Shown piece after piece: positions 18,243 through 26,813 of a stretch of DNA of 64,000 bases. A model generated the notes under the pieces. That model was given only the letters and a program-made list of their open reading frames with translations, was not told where the DNA came from and searched no databases. Source of the DNA: CAYJLC01 sp044426345. GTDB taxonomy: Bacteria; Bacillota; Clostridia; Oscillospirales; Butyricicoccaceae. The stretch spans positions 1 to 64,000 of the forward strand of contig JAWXUP010000004.1 in the NCBI GenBank assembly GCA_044426345.1, in the 5' to 3' direction. The stretch's first letter is position 1. Each line of letters opens with the position of its first letter. A program made the position numbers and the translations under genes.

Positions 18243-19184
18243 ATGAAATTCGCAATTTTAATTTTGTTAGCGTTTATTTTAGATATGGTTTTTGGCGACC
18301 CAATCTGGTTACCTCATCCGATATGTTTTATAGGGAATTTTATTTCGAAAACTGAAAAATTCCTGCGACCACGTGTAAAAAATCAATTAATCGCTGGCTT
18401 TTTCCTTGTTATTATAATAACAACTGTTAGTTTTTCAATACCGTACTTTATTTTAAGTTTTTTTTATAAAATCAATTTTTATGTAGGTTTTTTAATTGAA
18501 TTATTCTTCTGTTTTCAAATTTTTGCAGCTAAATCACTCAAAAAAGCGTCTCTAGAAGTATATTCTCCCTTGATTAAAGATGATATTTTAAATTCCCGAA
18601 TATTTTTATCGTATATAGTTGGGCGCGACACTCAAGATTTAAATAAATCTGGAATCATAAAAGCTACAGTAGAAACTGTCGCTGAAAATACAACTGATGG
18701 TGTCATTGCTCCACTAATTTTTATGGCGCTCGGTGGTGCTCCGTTGGCATTTTTCTATAAAGCAATTAATACGATGGACTCTATGGTAGGTTATAAAAAC
18801 GACGAATATATTCTTTTCGGTAGGTGTGCTGCAAAATTAGATGACATAGTGAATTTTATTCCAGCTAGAATATCAGCATTTTTTATGATAGTTTCTGCAT
18901 ATTTACTTAATTTTGACGGTAAAAATGCAATTAAAATCTACTTACGTGATAGAAAAAATCATAAAAGTCCAAACTCTGCTCAAACAGAATCTGTATGCGC
19001 AGGTGCATTAAATATTCAGTTGGCTGGCGATGCAAGTTATTTTGGAAATCTTGTAAAAAAACCTACTATTGGTGATAAAAATCGTGAAATTTTACCTGAA
19101 GATATAAAAAAAGCTAACAAACTTATGTATGTAACATCAATATTAACATTATTTTTCACTATTATTGCGAGGAGCCTTATATGA
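18243..19184 (+). CDS. cbiB: Adenosylcobinamide-phosphate synthase
   Basis: It attaches aminopropanol (phosphate) to adenosylcobyric acid. The 313-residue membrane protein begins MKFAILILLAFILDMVFGDP, followed by PHPICFIGNFI, the CbiB opening. VETVAENTTDGVIAPLIFMA near 155 and TMDSMVGYKNDEY near 188 are signatures. I chose ATG 18243 because AAGGAG at 18231-18236 precedes it; an in-frame ATG at 18201 would read through the ribosome site and the end of the mini CobU-like gene. It overlaps cobD by 4 bases. Confidence 0.93.
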   Translation: MKFAILILLAFILDMVFGDPIWLPHPICFIGNFISKTEKFLRPRVKNQLIAGFFLVIIITTVSFSIPYFILSFFYKINFYVGFLIELFFCFQIFAAKSLKKASLEVYSPLIKDDILNSRIFLSYIVGRDTQDLNKSGIIKATVETVAENTTDGVIAPLIFMALGGAPLAFFYKAINTMDSMVGYKNDEYILFGRCAAKLDDIVNFIPARISAFFMIVSAYLLNFDGKNAIKIYLRDRKNHKSPNSAQTESVCAGALNIQLAGDASYFGNLVKKPTIGDKNREILPEDIKKANKLMYVTSILTLFFTIIARSLI

Positions 19185-20230
19185 CACACGGTGGAGATAT
19201 CTATTCTTTTGAAAAAGAAACTGGGATAATTCCTTTAGATTTTTCAGAAAACACAAACCCTCTCGGTTTACCAACAAGCGTTAAGCGCGCAATCATAAAT
19301 TCAGTTGAAACTTTTTGTGCGTATCCAGATTTGAATTGCACTGATTTAACTATTGCTACAGCTTTATTTTACGACGTGTCGCCTACGCATTTACTCTTTG
19401 GAAATGGAGCTGCAGATTTAATTTTTAAAATTGCTTATTGCTTAAAACCGAAAAAAGCCATTGTTCTTGCACCAACCTTTTCCGAATATGAAATTGCACT
19501 CAAAAACGCTGGAGCTGATGTAGATTACTATTATTTATCTGAGAACTTTCAAATTTCTGATGATATTTTAGATATTGTAGAAAATAAAGTGGTTTTTATT
19601 TGTAATCCAAATAATCCTACAGGTACGTTGTGTGATACAACTTTGCTAAAAAAAATCGCTCAAAAGGCACAATATCTAATCATTGATGAGTGTTTTATGG
19701 ACTTTGTTTGTAACAGTGACAAATATAGCTTACTATCTGAAATTAACAATTACCCTAACATAATTATTTTAAAAGCTTTTACAAAAATTTTTTCAATGGC
19801 AGGATTACGTCTTGGCTTTTGCGTGTCTTCTAACGTTGAACTTTTGCATAATATAAATAGTCAAGGTCAGCCTTGGAGCGTATCAACAGTTGCTCAAGTT
19901 GCAGGCATCGCTTGTTTTGAAGAATCAGATTTTGTTAGCAAAACGCAAAAATTAATCCTTACCGAACGCTCTTATTTACAAAATGAACTTAATATCTTGG
20001 GTTTTGAGGTCTACCAAAGTAGCACTAACTATATTTTATTCAAAACGCCAATAGAGTTGCAAAAATCACTTAAATCTTTCGGTATTATGATACGTTTATG
20101 CTCTAATTATATAGGTTTAAATGATAATTACTATAGAATTGCAGTCAGAAGTCACGAGGAAAATTTACGTTTAATTAACACTCTGAATATTATTGTAAAA
20201 AATGACAAAAAATTAAGCACCCAAAACTAG
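19181..20230 (+). CDS. cobD: L-threonine-O-3-phosphate decarboxylase
   Basis: This PLP enzyme of the histidinol-phosphate aminotransferase fold makes (R)-1-amino-2-propanol phosphate, the linker used by CbiB. The 349-residue protein starts THGGDIYSFEKETG, and LDFSENTNPLGLPTSVKRAI near 20 is a CobD signature. FICNPNNPTGTLCD near 142 and LKAFTKIFSMAGLRLGF near 198 (PLP lysine) complete it. The assignment over HisC rests on the N-terminus and the location next to cbiB. It is the last gene of the cobalamin string. Confidence 0.92.
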   Translation: MTHGGDIYSFEKETGIIPLDFSENTNPLGLPTSVKRAIINSVETFCAYPDLNCTDLTIATALFYDVSPTHLLFGNGAADLIFKIAYCLKPKKAIVLAPTFSEYEIALKNAGADVDYYYLSENFQISDDILDIVENKVVFICNPNNPTGTLCDTTLLKKIAQKAQYLIIDECFMDFVCNSDKYSLLSEINNYPNIIILKAFTKIFSMAGLRLGFCVSSNVELLHNINSQGQPWSVSTVAQVAGIACFEESDFVSKTQKLILTERSYLQNELNILGFEVYQSSTNYILFKTPIELQKSLKSFGIMIRLCSNYIGLNDNYYRIAVRSHEENLRLINTLNIIVKNDKKLSTQN

Positions 20231-20257
20231 AAATGTTTTGAGTGCTATTTTTATTTT
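20216..20257. terminator. Bidirectional rho-independent terminator ending the cobalamin operon
   Basis: AGCACCCAAAAC (20216-20227) pairs with GTTTTGAGTGCT (20235-20246) with one mismatch, followed by a T-rich run. On the opposite strand an A/T-rich tract also follows, so it can end trkH transcription from the other side. The hairpin contains the cobD stop codon at 20228-20230, which saves space between convergent genes. Confidence 0.85.
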
Positions 20258-21687
20258 TTCCAAACAGATGGAGCAAAAAGCAATAATAATGGATATAACT
20301 CGAGTCGCCCTGCTAACATATTAAATATTAAAACATATTTGCTAAACGCTGAAAACATTCCATAATTCATAGTTGGTCCAACCAATTCTAAACCTGGTCC
20401 GATATTATTTAGCGTAGCTAAAGTCGCAGTGAAACTTGTTACCATACCGAAATTTTGAATTGATAAAAGAACCGTCGAACTTACAAAAATCAAAATGTAT
20501 GTTAAGAAGAAAATCCCAACACCTTTTCTCGTTCCTACTGGAAGTGCTTGTCCATCCATCTGAATAACTTTAACGCTTCTAGGATGAATAAATTGTTGAA
20601 TTTCAGTCGCAACGGATTTTAACAATATAATTATCCTTGAAACCTTAATCCCACCACCTGTACTGCCAGCACATGCTCCACAAAACATAAGCAGTAACAA
20701 CAAAGTTTTTGAAAGTTCTGGCCACAAATCAAAATTTGCAGTTGAAAAACCTGTTGTAGTAATTACCGAACCTACTTGGAAAGCCGATTTTAACACTGCA
20801 TCCGATACGCTGTCAAACATTGGTAAAATATTAAACGCTATAATTGCAGTTGAAACGGCGATTATTATAATATACCATCGAACTTCGTCAATTTTAAAGA
20901 AGTTCGATTTATTTTTGCCCAAAAGGAAGTAATACGCATTAAAATTTATACCAAAAAGCATCATAAATATTGTAACAATCCACTGAATTGTTGCAGAATA
21001 GTCACCAATGCTTGAGTTTTTAATACCGAAACCACCTGTACCTGCTGTACCAAATGCAGTGGTCAACGAATCGAACATAGGCATTCCTGCTATAAGCAAC
21101 ATAATTATTTCTGCCAAAGTCATTACGAAATAAATTACGTATAAAATTTTCGCTGTTTGTCTTAATCTTGGAACAAGCTTACCAACCGAAGGTCCTGGAC
21201 TTTCTGCACGCAGTAAGTGAACATTGTGTCCACCTGTCATCGGCATAATGGCTAATATAAAGACTATAACTCCCATACCACCTACCCAGTGAGTGAAACT
21301 TCGCCAAAATAAACTAGAATAACTTAAAGCTTCAACATCAGAAAGTATGCTCGCACCTGTGGTAGTAAATCCTGATATGGTCTCGAAAAGTGCATCTGTA
21401 AAATTGGGAATATCGCCATTAATTACAAAGGGTAAAGCTCCTGTAACACCCATAATAATCCAGCTTAGTGCTACGATTATAAATCCCTCTTTTGCAAAAA
21501 ACATCTGTGTCTCCGGCTTTTTCGACGTTCCCATCAGACCTATCGCAAGGCAAATTAATGCCGTTATAAAAAATGAAATGCCTTCACTTTCTTTGTATAT
21601 AATAGATACTATGCAAGGCAAAAGCAAAAAAGCTGCTTGGAACTTTAAAACCCACGCCAATATATATCTTATTATAGAATAATTCAT
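20251..21687 (-). CDS. trkH: Trk/Ktr-type potassium uptake membrane subunit
   Basis: This is the K+-conducting subunit of a Trk system. It has 478 residues with about ten to twelve membrane segments arranged as repeated M-P-M units. The four selectivity-filter regions can be read: TISGFTTTGASI near 113, TAFGTAGTGGFGI near 214, ITTTGFSTANFD near 307 and NNIGPGLELVG near 427. CGACAGSTGGGIKVSRI near 333 is also typical. It is 15 bases downstream of trkA on the same strand and shares the operon. Confidence 0.94.
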   Translation of the reverse strand: MNYSIIRYILAWVLKFQAAFLLLPCIVSIIYKESEGISFFITALICLAIGLMGTSKKPETQMFFAKEGFIIVALSWIIMGVTGALPFVINGDIPNFTDALFETISGFTTTGASILSDVEALSYSSLFWRSFTHWVGGMGVIVFILAIMPMTGGHNVHLLRAESPGPSVGKLVPRLRQTAKILYVIYFVMTLAEIIMLLIAGMPMFDSLTTAFGTAGTGGFGIKNSSIGDYSATIQWIVTIFMMLFGINFNAYYFLLGKNKSNFFKIDEVRWYIIIIAVSTAIIAFNILPMFDSVSDAVLKSAFQVGSVITTTGFSTANFDLWPELSKTLLLLLMFCGACAGSTGGGIKVSRIIILLKSVATEIQQFIHPRSVKVIQMDGQALPVGTRKGVGIFFLTYILIFVSSTVLLSIQNFGMVTSFTATLATLNNIGPGLELVGPTMNYGMFSAFSKYVLIFNMLAGRLELYPLLLLFAPSVWKK

Positions 21688-21702
21688 ATATTACCTCTCC
21701 GA

Positions 21703-23058
21703 TTAACCTAAAATATCTTTTATATCGCTAATTCCGGTGGCTGTTGTAACTACAATAACGTGGTCATTTACGTTGATTACATCTTGTCCTCTAGGAATAA
21801 TTATTTTACCATTATGCTGAATACTTGCGATAATTGCATCTTCGTGAATATTTAATTCTTCTATTTTTTTACCGACAAAATCAAATTTTTCTTTTATTAC
21901 GAATTCAAGTGCCTCTGCTTTGCCTTCAATAATTTTATACAGCGTTTCGACATTACTACCCATCGAATTTTGAGTCGCACGAACAAATCTAACTATATGG
22001 TCAGCCGTGATATATTTTGGATAAATTATACTACCTAAATCAAAAGCATGTATAATATCATCATATGAAATTCTATTTATTTTAGTGATAACCTTTGCTT
22101 TCGACCTACTTTGTGCAAATAAAGAAAGGAAAATATTAGCTTCATCTATACCAGTAAGACTGATGAATGATTCTGCGTTATCAATTCCCTCTTCAATTAA
22201 AACTTCTTGATTGGTAGCATCTGCATTGATAATAATTGCTTCTGGAAATAATTCCGAAAGCTGTTCGCATTTTTCCAGGTTAGTTTCAATAATTTTTACT
22301 TTTATTCCTATTTTATTAAGTTCTTTGGCTAAATAATAAGTAATTATCCCACCACCAACAATTGTTGCAGTTTGAACTCTTTTTGATTCAATACCGATAG
22401 CTTTGAATAATTTAATTATATTTATGTGCGATGCAATCATATGTATAACATCGCCTTGATGAAACCTAAAATCGCCTCTTGGAATTAAAACTTTATTGTC
22501 ACGTTCAACTGCACAAACTAAAACATCTGTTTTGTATTTTGTTTGAATTTCTATCAAGCTTATATCCTGAAGTTGTGAATCTTTAGTAATTTTATATTTC
22601 AGTAACTCGACTTTACCTTTTGCAAAAGTGTCAACTTTAATTGCAGATGGCAATCGTAAAATTTTAGCAATTTCCATAGCTGCTTCATATTCTGGATTTA
22701 TAGTTAAAGATAAACCTAATTCATCTTTTATAAATTTGATTTCTTCGTTGTATACAGGATTTCTAACGCGTGCAATTGTATTACAGTTACCAGCTTTTTT
22801 TGCGATTAAACAACATAATATATTAAGTTCATCAGAGCCTGTTACTGCGATAAGCATATCAGCTCGCTCAATTCCAGCCTCAATTTGAACTCCATGACTT
22901 GCGCCATTTCCTACAAAACCTAAAACATCATAAGTATCGCTTGCGCTATGCACTTTTTGACTATTTGTATCAATAACCGTGATGTCGTGGCCCTCATTAC
23001 TTAGTTGCTTTATAATGGTCATACCAATTTTACCGCAACCTACAATAATAATTCTCAT
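21703..23058 (-). CDS. trkA: Trk potassium uptake regulatory subunit TrkA
   Basis: This is the cytoplasmic NAD-binding gating subunit of the Trk system. At 451 residues it holds two RCK units: MRIIIVGCGKIGMTIIKQL at the N-terminus and TATIVGGGIITYYLAKELNK near 223 are the two dinucleotide-binding loops, each followed by a TrkA-C domain. I prefer the ATG at 23058, because AGGGGG lies a few bases before it; an in-frame ATG at 23088 would include that ribosome site. The gene leads a two-gene operon with trkH. Confidence 0.93.
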   Translation of the reverse strand: MRIIIVGCGKIGMTIIKQLSNEGHDITVIDTNSQKVHSASDTYDVLGFVGNGASHGVQIEAGIERADMLIAVTGSDELNILCCLIAKKAGNCNTIARVRNPVYNEEIKFIKDELGLSLTINPEYEAAMEIAKILRLPSAIKVDTFAKGKVELLKYKITKDSQLQDISLIEIQTKYKTDVLVCAVERDNKVLIPRGDFRFHQGDVIHMIASHINIIKLFKAIGIESKRVQTATIVGGGIITYYLAKELNKIGIKVKIIETNLEKCEQLSELFPEAIIINADATNQEVLIEEGIDNAESFISLTGIDEANIFLSLFAQSRSKAKVITKINRISYDDIIHAFDLGSIIYPKYITADHIVRFVRATQNSMGSNVETLYKIIEGKAEALEFVIKEKFDFVGKKIEELNIHEDAIIASIQHNGKIIIPRGQDVINVNDHVIVVTTATGISDIKDILG

Positions 23059-23114
23059 TATTCCCCCTAATATTAAGACGATTTTCATCTTAATTTAATT
23101 TATTCAATCTTAAT

Positions 23115-23143
23115 ATTTTATCACATTTTTTCATTTTTTGCAA
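23115..23143 (-). promoter_or_regulatory. Promoter of trkA-trkH
   Basis: Read on the minus strand, TTGCAA (23138-23143) and TAAAAT (23115-23120) are 17 bases apart, about 57 bases before the trkA ATG. Confidence 0.6.
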
Positions 23144-23235
23144 CATATTTACAAATATTTTAATATTTTTTGCATATATTTTATTTTTTTGTGAATAAAA
23201 CGATAGCAAATTAGACATTCAAATGCAAAATATTG

Positions 23236-23277
23236 AAAAAACTGACTTCGTTGTAATTTCGAAATCAGTTTTTTTAA
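23236..23277. terminator. Bidirectional terminator between the AEC transporter and trkA
   Basis: An inverted repeat AAACTGACTTCG / CGAAATCAGTTT with one mismatch is flanked by A-run and T-run. It ends the AEC transporter transcript on the minus strand. Confidence 0.75.
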
Positions 23278-23288
23278 TTTAGATAAAA

Positions 23289-24227
23289 TTAAATCAAAGC
23301 AAAGGTTTTTAGTGCTAATATGAATAAGAATAGTGAGAACATACAAAAAGCTGATGTGAAAATTACAATAGTTGATGCTAGTTCTCCATCGCCACCCATT
23401 TGAACAGCCATTGTATACGAGGTTGCTGCTGTAGGAGCTGCAAAAGTTATTAAAATACAACCCAGCTCAATATCCCTAAATCCAAGCATTGCGCCTATGC
23501 CTACTGCTATTGCTGGTAAGATAAATAATCTACCCAAAAGCACGGCTATAAGTGGTCGCATAACGTTTTTTATTGCTTTCATTTCAAAAGTTGCACCTAA
23601 AAGGAATAATGCTAAAGGTGTTGCAATTGAGCCAACTTGAACAAGACCATCATATAAAAATCCTGGAATTTTTATACCTAAAAAAGCAAATGATAAACCT
23701 AAAATCGAACCAATGATAAGTGGATTTTTGAAAATACTTTTCATAATCGACTTAAAACTAGAATTTTTACTACCAAAATATGTAAGAGCTGCAACCGTAA
23801 AAATACTATAAAGTGGAATAACTACAGCTACTAAAAGTGAACCTAATGCAACATCTTGACCCTCAAAAAGCAAACCAAGAAGAGGAATTCCAAGCATTGC
23901 ATAGTTTGTTCTAGCAAGTCCTTGAACCATAACACCTCTGCGTTTGTTCTCTTTTTCAAAAAGTACTGCAAAGACTGTTGATACTGCAAACGACAATATA
24001 ATCATTATCGCTACATAAGAAAAAAGTCCAACTGCTTTAAGATTTGCAAAGTCACTTGAATAAATATTACAAAAAACTAATGTTGATAAAAATATTTTAA
24101 AAACTAAATTATTTCCTGACGAAATAGACTTTTCATCTAACAGACCAATTCTTTTAGTCAAATTACCAGCTATCATTACAACGAGCAAAGGCAAAACAAT
24201 ATTTGCCGAGAAAATTATATTATCCAT
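23289..24227 (-). CDS. AEC-family transporter (auxin efflux carrier superfamily)
   Basis: This membrane protein of 312 residues has about ten transmembrane segments in two halves. LPLLVVMIAGNLTKRIGLL near 13, LARTNYAMLGIPLLGLLFEG near 103 and FAAPTAATSYTMAVQMGGDG in the last 50 residues are typical of bacterial AEC proteins, which move small carboxylates such as malate, malonate or lactate; direction varies. The substrate cannot be read from sequence. Its promoter carries a TTGTATACAA operator 15 bases upstream of the -35 box, in the same position as in the redox operon at 30859-34952, which suggests common control. GGAGA precedes the ATG. Confidence 0.85.
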   Translation of the reverse strand: MDNIIFSANIVLPLLVVMIAGNLTKRIGLLDEKSISSGNNLVFKIFLSTLVFCNIYSSDFANLKAVGLFSYVAIMIILSFAVSTVFAVLFEKENKRRGVMVQGLARTNYAMLGIPLLGLLFEGQDVALGSLLVAVVIPLYSIFTVAALTYFGSKNSSFKSIMKSIFKNPLIIGSILGLSFAFLGIKIPGFLYDGLVQVGSIATPLALFLLGATFEMKAIKNVMRPLIAVLLGRLFILPAIAVGIGAMLGFRDIELGCILITFAAPTAATSYTMAVQMGGDGELASTIVIFTSAFCMFSLFLFILALKTFALI

Positions 24228-24255
24228 TTTCTATCTCCTTTTTATTCTTAATTAT

Positions 24256-24284
24256 AGTATAACTATTTTTTAATATTTTGTCAA
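24256..24284 (-). promoter_or_regulatory. Promoter of the AEC transporter gene
   Basis: On the minus strand, TTGACA (24279-24284) and TATACT (24256-24261) have a 17-base spacer. The consensus -35 box suggests a strong promoter. Confidence 0.7.
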
Positions 24285-24299
24285 TATTTATAAAGCACA

Positions 24300-24310
24300 T
24301 TGTATACAAG
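24300..24310. promoter_or_regulatory. TTGTATACAA operator, site A (AEC transporter)
   Basis: TTGTATACAAG lies 15 bases upstream of the -35 box of the AEC promoter. It matches the TNGT-N-ACNA pattern bound by FCD-type GntR proteins. Four other intergenic sites with the same core occur in the window. Confidence 0.6.
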
Positions 24311-24317
24311 TTTGATT

Positions 24318-24352
24318 AAAAAAACCAAAGGAATTGTATCCTTTGGTTTTTT
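24318..24352. terminator. Terminator of the aconitase-family hydratase gene
   Basis: AAAAACCAAAGGA and TCCTTTGGTTTTT form a perfect stem around a six-base loop, with A-run and T-run on both sides. It lies just after the hydratase stop on the minus strand. Confidence 0.85.
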
Positions 24353-24368
24353 GGATTTTAAAATAAAT

Positions 24369-26639
24369 CTATCTGTTTCTGTTGTAATTAATCAAGCAAC
24401 CTGCTTTTACAATAGCTTTTTCATCTGCTGTCATATCTGCAATATACAGTGAAATTTCTTTAACTTCTTTGCCTAATACATAAGCTTTTATATCTTGCAT
24501 ATCGCCATCAAGTGCTGCTCTTGCATTCGGAACATAGATGTAATCACCTACTTCAAAGTCTGGTAATGCTTTCATTTGGAATGGTAACATACCCCAGTTC
24601 ATAACATTAGAACGGTAACGTTTTGTAGCAAATTCTTGACAAATATTAGCAAGACCACCTATCACACGTTGACAAGACGCAGCTTGCTCACGAGCTGAAC
24701 CATCACCTGGTTTTTTACAGTAAATCATACTACCGATTTCGATTTCCTCTTGTGCTACATTAGGTGAAATTTCTTTAATTTTCGCAAATATTTCTGCAAG
24801 TTTTGGTTCAATTTCAATAACATTTTTACCTGCAACACGTGCTTTTTCTAAAATATCAACTTCTTTTGAATTTGGAACATATTTAGGGTCACGTCTTGAA
24901 AGCGTAAATTCAGCTAAACCAATTGGATTTGAACGGTAAGAAGAAGTTTCACCTGAAGGAATAAGTTCGTCAGTTGTAGTAACTTCGTCCATAATTTTCG
25001 AACAAACTTTAAGTAAAATATTATCTGTTAAAGCAGTCATTTCTGGCCAATCTTTGATATTTGGTCCATAAATTAATTCTTTATCTGCAAGTGGATTTTT
25101 AAATCCTGCATAAACTCTAGATTTGTATGAAGACTCATCGTAATCATATTCTGGAACTACGTATCCATCTGCATATTTTGTAGCCGATGTTAACACGCCA
25201 CCATTTGCAGAAGTAGCAGCTACTGAACGTGCGTCCATCAAAGCTACTGCTGATAATTGTCCAACGCCAGGTTTTGAACCTTCACGGCTTGGGAAATTAC
25301 GAGTTGTATGACGAACTGAGAATGCATTATTTGCCGGTGTATCACCTGCACCAAAACAAGGTCCGCAGAATGCTGTTTTAAGATTTGCTCCAGCCGCCAT
25401 AAGCGTTGTGATAGCACCTTTTTTCACCAAGTCCATATACACTGGTTGCGAAGAAGGATATACAGATAAAGTATATTCTTGATTACCAGTTGTAGCGTTT
25501 TCTAAAATATGTGCAGCTTCCATAATATTTGAATATGTACCACCTGCACAACCAGCAATTATACCTTGCTCAACCATTAATTTACCGTCAACCATTTTGT
25601 CAACCATATTAAATTCAACGTGTGCATCGCCACAAAAAGCTTTAGCTTCTACTTCGATTGAACGTAAAATATCGCCTAAATTCTCGTTCAATGCATCAAT
25701 TTCAAATACATTGCTTGGGTGGAAAGGCATTGCAATCATCGGTTTTACTGTAGATAAATCAACGTAAACCATACCATCATAATATGCAACATCTGCAGGA
25801 TTTAATTCTTTGTATTCCCCAACTCTTCCGTGTTGTGCTAAGAATTTTTTTGTGTCATCATCAGTCGCCCAAATTGAAGTTAAACAAGTAGTTTCTGTTG
25901 TCATAACGTCGATACCATTACGATAATCTGTATACATTGATTTAATACCAGGTCCTACAAATTCCATAACTTTATTTTTAACGTATCCATTTTTGAAAAC
26001 CGCACCGATAATTGCAAGTGCAATATCTTGTGGTCCGACACCAGGATTTGGAGCTCCATCTAAATAAATACCAACTACATCTGGGTAGTTTACATCGTAA
26101 GTATCACAAAGAAGTTGTTTAACAAGCTCGCCGCCACCTTCACCAATTGCCATAGTACCAAGTGCACCATAACGAGTATGTGAGTCAGAGCCTAAAATCA
26201 TTTTTCCGCAACCAGCCATCGCTTCACGCATATATTGGTGAATAACAGCAATATGGGGAGGTACGTAAATACCACCGTATTTTCTAGCTGCTGACAAACC
26301 AAAAACGTGGTCGTCTTCGTTGATTGTTCCACCAACTGCGCATAGTGAATTGTGACAGTTTGTAAGTACGTATGGCATTGGGAATTTTTCCATCCCTGAT
26401 GCTTTCGCCGTTTGAACAATCCCAACGAAAGTTATATCATGTGATGCCATTGCATCAAATTTTAATTTAAGTTTTTCCATATTTCCAGAAGTGTTATGTG
26501 CTTCAAGAATTGAATATGCTATTGTCCCTTGGCGAGCAGTTTCACGTGTTACTTCGCCTTTTCCTTGAATAGAGCTAACATCGGTAACTATTTCTGTTCC
26601 GTTTACTAAATATGCTCCACCTTCGTATAATTTAACCAT
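24369..26639 (-). CDS. Aconitase-family hydratase (YbhJ-like)
   Basis: This protein of 756 residues belongs to the aconitase superfamily. Cluster cysteines are visible in GCAGGTYSNIMEAAH near 367 and AFCGPCFGAGDTPANN near 424. SDSHTRYGALGTMAIGEGGG near 150 is the substrate-site segment, and the swivelling domain follows in the last 200 residues. The overall pattern fits the hydratases annotated as YbhJ in E. coli, whose substrate is unsettled, better than housekeeping AcnA/AcnB, so I do not call it citrate aconitase. No other TCA gene is adjacent; the neighbour is the AEC carboxylate transporter. It has its own promoter and terminator. Confidence 0.8.
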   Translation of the reverse strand: MVKLYEGGAYLVNGTEIVTDVSSIQGKGEVTRETARQGTIAYSILEAHNTSGNMEKLKLKFDAMASHDITFVGIVQTAKASGMEKFPMPYVLTNCHNSLCAVGGTINEDDHVFGLSAARKYGGIYVPPHIAVIHQYMREAMAGCGKMILGSDSHTRYGALGTMAIGEGGGELVKQLLCDTYDVNYPDVVGIYLDGAPNPGVGPQDIALAIIGAVFKNGYVKNKVMEFVGPGIKSMYTDYRNGIDVMTTETTCLTSIWATDDDTKKFLAQHGRVGEYKELNPADVAYYDGMVYVDLSTVKPMIAMPFHPSNVFEIDALNENLGDILRSIEVEAKAFCGDAHVEFNMVDKMVDGKLMVEQGIIAGCAGGTYSNIMEAAHILENATTGNQEYTLSVYPSSQPVYMDLVKKGAITTLMAAGANLKTAFCGPCFGAGDTPANNAFSVRHTTRNFPSREGSKPGVGQLSAVALMDARSVAATSANGGVLTSATKYADGYVVPEYDYDESSYKSRVYAGFKNPLADKELIYGPNIKDWPEMTALTDNILLKVCSKIMDEVTTTDELIPSGETSSYRSNPIGLAEFTLSRRDPKYVPNSKEVDILEKARVAGKNVIEIEPKLAEIFAKIKEISPNVAQEEIEIGSMIYCKKPGDGSAREQAASCQRVIGGLANICQEFATKRYRSNVMNWGMLPFQMKALPDFEVGDYIYVPNARAALDGDMQDIKAYVLGKEVKEISLYIADMTADEKAIVKAGCLINYNRNR

Positions 26640-26683
26640 TATAAATCCCCCGTTTGTAAATCAGTGTTTAAGCCATTTGTTTT

Positions 26684-26712
26684 ATTATACTACATCTTTT
26701 ATAAATTTTCAA
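26684..26712 (-). promoter_or_regulatory. Promoter of the aconitase-family hydratase
   Basis: On the minus strand, TTGAAA (26707-26712) and TATAAT (26684-26689) are 17 bases apart, about 45 bases before the start codon. Confidence 0.65.
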
Positions 26713-26765
26713 TACTAAAGTAATAAAGTGACAAAAAAATTTTATTGTATAAAAATAATTAATTA

Positions 26766-26797
26766 TGCAAAAAGGAACGTATTTCTACGTCCCTCAA
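26766..26797 (-). terminator. Terminator of panE
   Basis: On the minus strand a GGACGTA / TACGTTCC hairpin with one bulge is followed by TTTTTGC, just beyond the panE stop codon. Confidence 0.7.
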
Positions 26798-26813
26798 AAA
26801 TTTGTATTTTTTA

